From Fusobacterium necrophorum subsp. necrophorum (lineage in GTDB: Bacteria > Fusobacteriota > Fusobacteriia > Fusobacteriales > Fusobacteriaceae): DNA of 64,000 nucleotides. Made by a program: the position numbers and the translations under genes. This document shows, piece by piece, positions 8,545 through 18,000 of the stretch (its first letter is position 1; each line of letters starts with the position of its first letter). The DNA is taken from assembly GCF_004006635.1 (NCBI RefSeq), contig NZ_CP034842.1:2604001-2668000 (forward strand), read 5' to 3'. The notes below the pieces were generated by a model. It saw only the letters and a list, made by a program, of their open reading frames with translations, did no database searches and had not been told where the DNA came from.

Positions 8545-9321
8545 TTAATCTCTCACGGATTTTATAGCCGAAATCACAGGCTTTTTTTCTTCATCCAAAT
8601 ATACTTTGCCTATCACTCCATATACATCTCTTAACATTTTTTCACAAATCACTTTATTCGCACTTCCTGCATCATAGAGCTTTCCCTCCTCTGTTAATAT
8701 TACAATATAATCTGCGTACCTTGCCGCTAAGTTTACATCATGTAAAATAGCAATAATATCAATCCCTTTTTCTTTTACCAATTTTTTTAACAAAAAACAA
8801 AGTTCCAACTGTTTTTGTAAATCAAGAGAATTGGTCGGCTCATCCAATAAAATAATTTTGGGATTTCTGACTAGAGTCTGAGCAATGAAAACAAGTTTTT
8901 TTTGTCCTCCACTCAAATGATTGAATACATTCCCTGCTAATTCTTCTATGTTTAAATCTCGAAGTACCTCCATTGCAATTTTTAAATCTTCTTCAGAAAC
9001 TTTTGATTTTAACTCCGGCAATCTTCCTAATAAAACAATTTCCAATACGGTTAAGGTTGAAATATCCAAATCCATTTGAGGCAAATAAGACATCCATTCT
9101 ATTTTTTTCTCGAATGCCATATTCCCGATATCACAGTCTCCATATAAAATATCTCCTGTATAATCCAACAAACCGAAGATTGATTTTATCAATGTGGATT
9201 TTCCGGCTCCATTTGGTCCAAGAATGACATTCAATCCCTTTTGAAATTCCACAGAAAAATTATGAAAAATATTTTTTCCACCCTTCCTATACGCAAAGTT
9301 TAAATCTTGTACTTTTAACAT
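8545..9321 (-). CDS. ABC importer ATP-binding protein (FecE/BtuD type)
   Basis: A 258-residue ATPase of the iron-chelate/haem/B12 importer class. It shows Walker A GPNGAGKST (about residues 36-44), a Q-loop in YLPQMD, the signature LSGGQKK, Walker B IILLDEP and the H-loop ILHDVN. Its ATG overlaps the permease stop by one base (TAATG), so the two are coupled. Together with the permease and the FMN-binding/periplasmic binding protein it forms a complete importer. The transported compound is not readable; the class handles ferric chelates, haem or cobalamin. Confidence 0.92.
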   Translation of the reverse strand: MLKVQDLNFAYRKGGKNIFHNFSVEFQKGLNVILGPNGAGKSTLIKSIFGLLDYTGDILYGDCDIGNMAFEKKIEWMSYLPQMDLDISTLTVLEIVLLGRLPELKSKVSEEDLKIAMEVLRDLNIEELAGNVFNHLSGGQKKLVFIAQTLVRNPKIILLDEPTNSLDLQKQLELCFLLKKLVKEKGIDIIAILHDVNLAARYADYIVILTEEGKLYDAGSANKVICEKMLRDVYGVIGKVYLDEEKKPVISAIKSVRD

Positions 9322-10355
9322 TATAAACTCCTCATTTTTCCAAAAATAATTGCTATAAAAAATGGAATTCCTATAACGGAAGTGACCAATCCGATGGGTA
9401 AAATGACTCCGGGAATAATGAGCTTACTCAATAAAAAAGAACAAGATAAGATAACAGCTCCTAGTAAGGCAGAAAGCGGCATGAAAAATCGCTGATCTTC
9501 TCCTACAAATTGTCTTGAAATATGAGGAGCTACCAAACCGACAAAGCCTATAGTTCCAACAAAACTAACAGATACTGCAGATAATAAAGAGACTATTAAA
9601 ATGGTCCTTCTTCTCAATTGTTGAACAGGAACCCCTATACTCCTCGCTTTGTTATCATCCAGTGTCATTGCCGTCAGCTTCCAAGCGTTTCGATACAACA
9701 CAATGGAAGTAAAAAGTAAGACCCAAAAAACAAAATAAAATTTATTCCACGTTGTTTTTAATAAACTGCCAAATGTCCAGAAAATTAAACTTTGTAACTT
9801 ATCTTCTTCCGCAATATATTGTAAAATCATAGTTAAAGAAGAAAAGAGAAAATTTAAGGCAATCCCAAATAAAATAATTGCCGTTTTACTTATTCTTTTT
9901 TGAAAAGAAAACACATAGATCCCTAAAGAGACTAATACTGTAAAGAAAAAAGCATTTCCCGTCACTGCTAGAGTATCCGGCAGAAAGAAGACGTTACTGT
10001 TTAAAAGCAATCCCATAGCCGCTCCAAAAGAAGCTGCAGAAGTAATTCCCAAGGTATAAGGACTGGCAATAGGATTTCTAAGAATGCTTTGAATTTCGCA
10101 GCCTCCTACTCCTAAGGAGGCTCCGACAACAACTGCCATCAATGCCATAGGCATTCTAACCTGCTTCACAATCATAACATGATTTCCTCTTCCCTCATTC
10201 CTGAAAATTATTTCCAGAATTTCTAAAATAGTAATGTGAGAAGAACCAACAGAAACATTTAATAAAATTAAAAATAATAGAATTAGAAATAGAAAAAATA
10301 GTATCCGCATTCTTTTTCTTATCATCTTCCGATAAATTTGACTTCCTTGCTGCAT
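9321..10355 (-). CDS. FecCD-family ABC importer permease
   Basis: A 344-residue inner-membrane permease with about nine or ten helices. The family block RNPIASPYTLGITSAASFG, the LDDNKARSIG loop and the FVGLVAPHISRQFVG motif (which docks the ATPase) are all present. The usual FecCD length is 330-350. A strong AGGAGGAAAG site precedes the ATG. It lies 53 bases after the binding-protein gene and is coupled to the ATPase gene downstream. One permease gene implies a homodimer, as in BtuC. Confidence 0.92.
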   Translation of the reverse strand: MQQGSQIYRKMIRKRMRILFFLFLILLFLILLNVSVGSSHITILEILEIIFRNEGRGNHVMIVKQVRMPMALMAVVVGASLGVGGCEIQSILRNPIASPYTLGITSAASFGAAMGLLLNSNVFFLPDTLAVTGNAFFFTVLVSLGIYVFSFQKRISKTAIILFGIALNFLFSSLTMILQYIAEEDKLQSLIFWTFGSLLKTTWNKFYFVFWVLLFTSIVLYRNAWKLTAMTLDDNKARSIGVPVQQLRRRTILIVSLLSAVSVSFVGTIGFVGLVAPHISRQFVGEDQRFFMPLSALLGAVILSCSFLLSKLIIPGVILPIGLVTSVIGIPFFIAIIFGKMRSL

Positions 10356-10408
10356 CTTTCCTCCTAGCAGTTAAAATACGGGACAGTAAATATCTCACAT
10401 TTTAAAAA

Positions 10409-11890
10409 TTATTTTTCAGCATCTTTTAATTCATAAAACCAGGTACTTATACTACTATCCAACAACATAAATTTCTTAAAAAACTCATCTAATATTTTTT
10501 CCGGTTGAACATCTTTAAAATCCTCCGGATATAAAATCTTTGCTATTTTTAAAGACGGATAAAAAGCATAAATAGATCTATTAGTAGAATGAGCAAATTC
10601 ATAAATTCTTTTTTTCTTAACCGCATTTAGATTTTTCCAACCATTTCTATGAACAATATCAAACTTAAATTGTTTTTTAGGACTTACTTTGCTAAGCCAT
10701 CCATCATTGACTCCACTTATAATAATAAAATCCGGATTGCTTTCTAAAATATATTCAGGATCCAATTTATTTCCACTTCCTTTTCCTGCCGGAGTATTTA
10801 TCAATAATTTATCCGCTATATTTTCTCCACCTGCAAGTTTAATAAGCATCCCCCAACCCGTTTTACTTGTAGAAGTAGAGCCTATGATTTCGGAATATCC
10901 TGATTTTTCATAATATACTGTTGGCTTTTTTGTTTTTTCCTGTACTTTTTTAGAAGCAATCAGTGAATATTGTTTTTCTATAAAATCACTCACTTCTTTT
11001 GCTTTTCTTTCTTCTTGAAAAATTTGCCCTAAAATTTTCATAGTTTGTGGAATAGATTTCTCCAATTGTTTTCCCGGAACATCGATTAAAACAATCTGAA
11101 TTCCTGCATTTTTTAATATTTCTTCAATTTCAAGAGCATATTTATGAGCAGCCATGGCAGAATTTACAATCAAAACATCCGGCTGCATAGATAAAATCAT
11201 TTCCAAATCAAAAGGTGCATTATGATCTGAAATTTGACCCGTATGTGTCATATAATTTCCGACAATAGGTGTATATAGCTTTGCATATTTATGCAGTCCA
11301 CGTCCCCCGTCCTGCCCGGAACCGACCAACATGGAAAAAGCTTCTTTTCCTTTTAAAGGAATAATATAGTCAATCACATCCATGGTGCTAATGGCATAAG
11401 AAGAAATAGGTAGACCTAATTCCACTTTTCTCCCTTTTGCATCTGTAATCATAATCTTTTTAGTAACGGCCTTTTTTTTAGGCATTGCTTCTGCTTTAAT
11501 CGGGATCATCATTTCTTGTAATTCTTTCTCTTTTATAGAATAATGATACTCTTTTAAATCCAGTCCTGATTTTTGTAAAGCATCCGCTACCGCTTCAATA
11601 ATGGCATTACTGGTAATTGTTGCTCCTGAAACGGTATCTACATTTAAAGATTGTTGTTTGACAATCCATTCCGGAATTTTCTTTTCTGCAACATCTCCAA
11701 TTCCCTTTGTCTCCTGTGTTTTTCCAATATGAATGGCCTGAATTTTGTTATCTTTTCCAAGATTGACTTTAACGGATATATTTCCATGATACCCCTTTGC
11801 TGTTCCTTCATACTCCTTTGCAAAAGTAGTAGAAAAAAGAAATATAAAAATAACTGTCATGAAAAAGAAAAATTTTTTTAATATTTTCAT
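10409..11890 (-). CDS. Exported FMN-binding domain fused to an ABC substrate-binding protein
   Basis: A 493-residue exported protein with a fused architecture. After a Sec signal peptide (MKILKKFFFFMTVIFIFLFS; cleavage near TFA-KE; no lipobox seen) come two domains. Residues about 25-110 are an FMN_bind domain with DTVSGAT, the motif on whose threonine ApbE attaches FMN in this family. Residues about 145-490 are a TroA/FecB-type substrate-binding fold (NSAMAAHKYA, MLIKLAGGENIAD, YILESNPDFIIISG). It heads the importer operon, so the second half should deliver substrate to the FecCD permease. The covalent flavin suggests redox handling of the ligand outside the membrane, for example reducing a ferric chelate. 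That coupling is inference. Confidence 0.85.
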   Translation of the reverse strand: MKILKKFFFFMTVIFIFLFSTTFAKEYEGTAKGYHGNISVKVNLGKDNKIQAIHIGKTQETKGIGDVAEKKIPEWIVKQQSLNVDTVSGATITSNAIIEAVADALQKSGLDLKEYHYSIKEKELQEMMIPIKAEAMPKKKAVTKKIMITDAKGRKVELGLPISSYAISTMDVIDYIIPLKGKEAFSMLVGSGQDGGRGLHKYAKLYTPIVGNYMTHTGQISDHNAPFDLEMILSMQPDVLIVNSAMAAHKYALEIEEILKNAGIQIVLIDVPGKQLEKSIPQTMKILGQIFQEERKAKEVSDFIEKQYSLIASKKVQEKTKKPTVYYEKSGYSEIIGSTSTSKTGWGMLIKLAGGENIADKLLINTPAGKGSGNKLDPEYILESNPDFIIISGVNDGWLSKVSPKKQFKFDIVHRNGWKNLNAVKKKRIYEFAHSTNRSIYAFYPSLKIAKILYPEDFKDVQPEKILDEFFKKFMLLDSSISTWFYELKDAEK

Positions 11891-12011
11891 TCGTTCCCTC
11901 CTATCGTTTTATATTTACATTTTTATATTATTTATAAAGCATTTTAGTTTAAAATAGAACATTTATATAACTATATGATAGCACGTTTTCCAAAAAATAT
12001 CCATCGAAAAC

Positions 12012-12064
12012 TAAAAAAAAAGAGGGATTTCAGAGATTGTATTTCTAAAATCTCTAAAATCCCT
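12012..12064 (-). terminator. Terminator of the autotransporter gene (repeat family copy 1)
   Basis: On the minus strand an AGGGATTTTAGAGATT arm and its near complement (12023-12064) form a long hairpin followed by a run of T. Related hairpins with the same AATGAAAT lead-in are found after the gene at 40198 and after nifJ. Confidence 0.85.
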
Positions 12065-12076
12065 TTGAACATTTCA

Positions 12077-15000
12077 TTAGAAAATAACTCTTAGCCCTAA
12101 GCCTGCTCTCTTATTCTTTCCTTTGCTATCATATCCGATATTTGCTGTAATTCCATATCTTTCATTCTCCAATCCAAGATTTAAATCCGTACTTAGACTT
12201 CCTCTTCGATCTTCTTTTTCTCCTCGGATATGAAACCAGTCCGCATTTGTATAGGCTACTCTTGCTTGGTTCTTTCCCTTTGCAACTCGTCCTAATTCAT
12301 TGCTATAAGCAACTCCTACTCTTGCTGTCAAAGCTCCCCTTGTGCTTAAATCATGTTTGTATCCTGCTTCCACTCCAATTTCCGGTTTTACGGAATAGTA
12401 ATCATTCGCTTTCACTTCCAGTCTCACTTCTCCGTTCTTTTCTTTGATCTTTTGGAATCTTCCATACTCTACTTTTAATTCTCCATATGGTTTTACAAAA
12501 GTAGATTCACTGGTTCTAAATGTCTTGCTGACTTCGTTTGTTAGCGCAAGTCCATAAGTCCAGTATCTTGATTTGGCATGGAAGATCTCATCCACTACCA
12601 AATATCTACGATGCATTCGGTTTCTTCCTACAAACATTTCTCCAGATATGGTCCAGTTCAAACTATTGTTATGATCAAAAGCAGTCGATTTGAAGACTCC
12701 CCATTTTGCTTGTAGCATTTCTTCTTTCGATTTTCCAATGTCTTTGAACTTAAATTCATGATGAATCAAACCTGCATACCAACCGGTGGTATTCCCAAGT
12801 TGCACCGTTTCCTTTTCATGTAAGTAAGCAACTCCTTTTGCATGCGAGCTATAATCCATGACTCCAGCAGTATCCGTTTTGTATTCTCCTCGCATTCCAA
12901 AAGCTTTGATTTTGTTGGAATCTTTTGACTTGGTATCCCATTCTTTCTTGAGATATTTCAATTCTTTGTCTAAGATGGAAGCGGTTGCTTGGATTCTTTG
13001 TTGCACATTGGCATATTGATGTCCCATCATTTCATCAAAAGCTTGATACAATAAAACTTCTTCGTTATTTCCGATGCTGTTTAACTTTTGAAATAATTGA
13101 TTTTCTCTTGTTTCTAATTCTTCTACTCCATATCGTTGTTCCAATCCGTCTGTAAAATTATAGGTATCTTGATTTTTCGCCCATTCTGTATAAGGAATTT
13201 TTGCCATATATAGATTGGTAACTTTTCCCGTTCCTGGATCCAAAGTAGGAGTCGTTATCCAACCCAATGAACCAGAATAAACATTCCATTTTGATACTCC
13301 ACTTGATAATATTGCGTTATTATATGGATCTAATATTTTATTATCCTTTATTTGAATATATTTGCTGATTGTACTTGCCGCTGCTTCTGTTCCTATGATT
13401 AAATCAGCTTGAGAGGTTAAATGACCCAATCCTGTTATAGATGAAGTGAAATCTTTTCCTGACGTATTTACATATAGTCCTATACTATCTGCCGATACAG
13501 AGATTGGATTTCTAGCTGTTGTGCTTACTATTGTTGGTGTTACAACAACTCCTCCTGCTGTGATTGTTGCAGTTGTTGCTCCGGCAGGCGCTTCTATCAC
13601 TACAGAACCGATTCCTTTAGAAGTTGGTGTTGAATTTAATAGTTTTGTTTCTTCAGAGCCGGAACCTGATACAGTAATGCTTCCATAGTTAGCTATTGTT
13701 CCTCCTTTTAATAGAACTCCATTACTTGCCGTTGCTGCAATATTGATTGTTCCATTATTTTCTAGTGTAGAACCTGAACCTAAAACCACTCCATTAACAT
13801 TGGAAAGTCCACTAGCACCAGTTTTTATGGTTCCGTCATTTATTGCCTTCGCCCCTTCTTCTACATAGATCCCTGTAGTATTACTAGCATTTAAAATAAT
13901 ATCATGCTTGTTTGTAACTATAGTCCCTGTTTTTGCTCCATACATTCCTATACTATATGGACCATTTACATTGATGGTACCTTGATTTTCTACTGTTCCT
14001 GTTGTAGGAGCTGTAGTAGCATCTCCTATGTATCCGGCTGCCATACCTACGCCAAATAATTCATTAGTTACATCTGAGGCTCCTACGGTAATGGTAGCAG
14101 TGTTTGTTCCTTTTCCACCTTTAACCATATAGATACCTAAGTTGCCAACTCCACTTCCAAAATCAATATTTCCTGAGTTATCCACTATTCCGGAAGCATA
14201 TATTCCATAGTTACGACCGATAGCCCCACTTGAACTAATATTGGTACTGTTAGTGATATGACTGGTTTCATCACTGGAATAAATAAAGGTTGCATTATTA
14301 GATAAAGTTGCACTTCCACCTGTACTTGTAATCGTATTATTCCCTATATTTACAAATCCAAATGAGGTATCTCCTAAGTTAAAAGTGCTTCCTGTACTTG
14401 TTATTGTTTGTCCGCTTCCTACCGTATATACTCCCACAGATTCTTTGGATGAACCTGTTGTAATACTTCCTGATACATTGACATTTCCGTTCTTTGAGTA
14501 CAATCCTATTGAACCATTTCCAACTTTAATGTTTCCACTACTATTTTCTTCAAATCCATACATAGCGACTGAATAATCTCCTACTGTGATATTTCCCATA
14601 TTTTTTAATGGATTGCTTCCGATTGAGGTTGCGTTGGTATACATAGCCACATTTGGATTGCTCAATGAAGCAGAGTTTCCTAATGTAATGCTTCCTTGGT
14701 TTATCGTATCATAGGAAGCACCATTTTGAGCGCGTTTTGCAAACATTCCGACATTCTTATCCCCACTGCTTGTTATATCTGCTGTATTTTCAAATGTTAC
14801 AGTTCCTGAAATATTTCCCGGTTCATAAGTTAATCCTACGGAATCATCCCCATTTAATACAATTGTTCCTGCATTTTTAAGTCCTGTTGTCGTATTCTTA
14901 ACTGTTGTTATATTTCCGGCGCTATCTTTTTCTACATCAGAATAGTAAATCGCTGTGGAGGAAGCACCTGTTGTTATATTTCCTGTATTCGAGATTTCTG

Positions 15001-18000
15001 TATTATTTAATCCATAGATTCCGGATGATGAATTTCCCACAGTTATTTTATTTGCATTGTGAATGATTGCATTTTTTCCATAAATTCCGGCTGAATTTAG
15101 TCCTGATAAATCAATAGTTCCATGATTGGTCAATGTTACAACTGCTTTTGTAGTTGTATCATTTTCTTGTGCCATAGCGATTTGACCTGCTTGTGTTCCT
15201 GTTATTGTATTGTTATTCGTTATAGCGGAACTTGAAATTTCCATTAAATTATATTCATCATTCGCATTATCTAAGTTTACTGCTTGATTTACATTTAAAT
15301 GGCTATGGTATAACATAAAGGTTCTGAAGTTACTTCCTGTTATATGAGGTCTTTCACTTGCAGATAATCCACTGAATAAGTTTATTGCAGAAGTATTAGA
15401 TAACTCCATATTTACTCTTTCTGTTAAGAACAATCTTGAGTCCTGATTCATGGTTAAATTTAAGTTACCTAATGTACTTGTTCCTCCATTTCCATAGCTA
15501 CTTCTTGCCCAAGTTGCTATATTGGTTGGATTTAATGGAGTATAGCTACTAATTGTTCCTAATGTTCCTCCACCTGTATAATAGAAAGCGGTTCCTCTTT
15601 TTATGGTATCTGTTGACCCTTGTACTGTTGCATTTACCGGTCCTTTTAATAAAATGCTTCCGGTTGGGATATAAAATAGTAAAGCTCCTTTATTCGTTCC
15701 TGTTCCTGTTACTACTGTACTTGTTCCTCCATTGTTTCCAATCGAGATTGTTCCTCCAGCTGTAAAGAAGTTTACTCCACTATCATAAGCAGAAATGTTT
15801 GCAGAATCTATTGCTAAGTTCCCTGCTGAATATACTCCAACTGAGTTTTCTCCTGCTATATCTGCTGTTACATCCAAATTATTTCCAGTTAATGATGAGC
15901 CTGAAGTAACTACTAATGCTGCTGAACCTCTATTACTATTTGCGCCAGAAGATGTTCCATGTATTCCTGATGTTCCGTTTACTGTTAATGTTCCTCCTAT
16001 TGCATTGACACTAGAATTTCCATCTACAATGAGACCATAAGCTGCATCTCCACTCACTGTAGTAGCTCCACTATATGCTAATGAACCATTATTATTTACA
16101 TATACTCCGCTTGCTTCATTTCCTGATACATCTATTTTTGCGCCAGAGGCAATAGTACTATTACTTCCTCCAGCTAAATAATATCCTGTACTTTTATTTC
16201 CTGTCAATGTTACTGTACCAGAACTTACATTAATATTTGAAGCACTTGCTCCATAGTTTCCTATTGTTTCATTTCCTGTTAAAGTAATATCTCCACTATT
16301 ATTTATTGTACTGTTTCCGATTGAATAAGTTCCAATTCCATATTGGCCATTGACTACTATATTTCCATTATTGGTGACTGTACCAGTATTTGCTATCGCT
16401 CCTATACTACGTGTAGCTGTAGTAGAAGCTCCAAGAGTTATAGTTCCACTATTTGTAATATTCCCATTATTGATTGCATACACTCCTACATTTCCGCTTC
16501 CATGAGTCAAAGTAATATTTCCAGTATTCGTCACGGTTCCTGCTGAGTATACACCGAAGTTGGAGCCGGTACTTCCTGTTGAAGTGATTGCTGTTGCATT
16601 TGTTATATTTCCTGTTGTATCACTTGAATAAATAAATACTCCATTGCCTGTTAATGTCGCTACTCCTCCTGCTATATTTAAAGTATTTCCACTACCTGTG
16701 TTAACAAATCCATAAGAAGTAGCCCCAATATTATATTTAGCATTTCTACTTGTTATAGTTTGTCCACTTCCTGTTGTAAACACTGCCGTTGCTTTGGTAT
16801 CTCCCACTGTAATTGTTGGATTGGTACTAGCACTTCCAATATCTACACTTCCTCCTTGGGAATATAGGGCTATACCACTCTTTCCAGCTGTAACATTTCC
16901 TGTTGTTTTTTCTTCATATCCATACAAACCTATACCGTTATCTCCCACTGTGATTGTTCCTGTATTTGATAGAATAGGATTTGTTGTAGCAGAACCTACA
17001 TTCGTATACATTCCAATTCCACTTGCTCCAAGAGAAATTTTATTTGAATTTAAAGCTGTATATCGGAAAGAGTTGGTGTCTTTAGCTACATACATTCCTG
17101 TAGATTTTAAAGAGGTACTCATTATAATTCCTTTATTTTCAACAGTTGTACTTGAAGATAAGTTAGATACATAACTCATCCCTATACCATTATCTCCAGC
17201 AAGAGTGATAATTCCATTATTTTCAAGTCCGGTTGTTGTATAGTTTTGAGCAAAGATAGCTGTCGAACCTCTTCCTACTGTTATATTATCATTATTTTCT
17301 ATATCAGTATCTCCACTACCAGCTCCTTTATTACTTCCATAGATAGCAACTCCTGTATCTCCTACTGTAATACTTGCTCCAGCCGCATTTTTTATTTTAC
17401 CATTGCTGGCATACATAGCAAGAGAATTTGTACCTTTCAATTCAATAGTTGCATTATTTATTAATTTAACCCAATCTTTATCAGTTTCGGTATTTTCTTG
17501 TGCCATTAAACTAACACTATCATCCGTTGTACTCAATGTAGTATTATTGATAATAGAGGAATTCGATAAAGCTATTTTTTTAAAATCAGCATAAGTAGTA
17601 CCTGCATCTGCCGTTAATTCACTCTTGTATAATAAATAATCATTATATCCTGTTCCCTCTATCTGAGCTCCTAAACTTGTAAGACTACTAGTTGCAAGAT
17701 CTGAAACTTTAGTTTTAACATAAGAAGCAACTGCAAGATTAGAATTTGGAGACATCTTTAAAGTTAAATTATTTAAATTGTTAAACCCTGTTATGCTACT
17801 TATTCCTGTAAATGGTGTATAAGTAACCGTCGAAGGTGTTGTAGCAGGAGGTATATAAAATGCTGTCCCATTAGTAGCTATATCAGCAGTTGTTGCAGAA
17901 CTAAAGTCTACTGTTCCTCCATTGGAACTTTGCATAAATGCTAATGAATTAGCCATTGTATTTATAGTGGCTCCACTAAAGTTTATTTTACCCTTATCAG

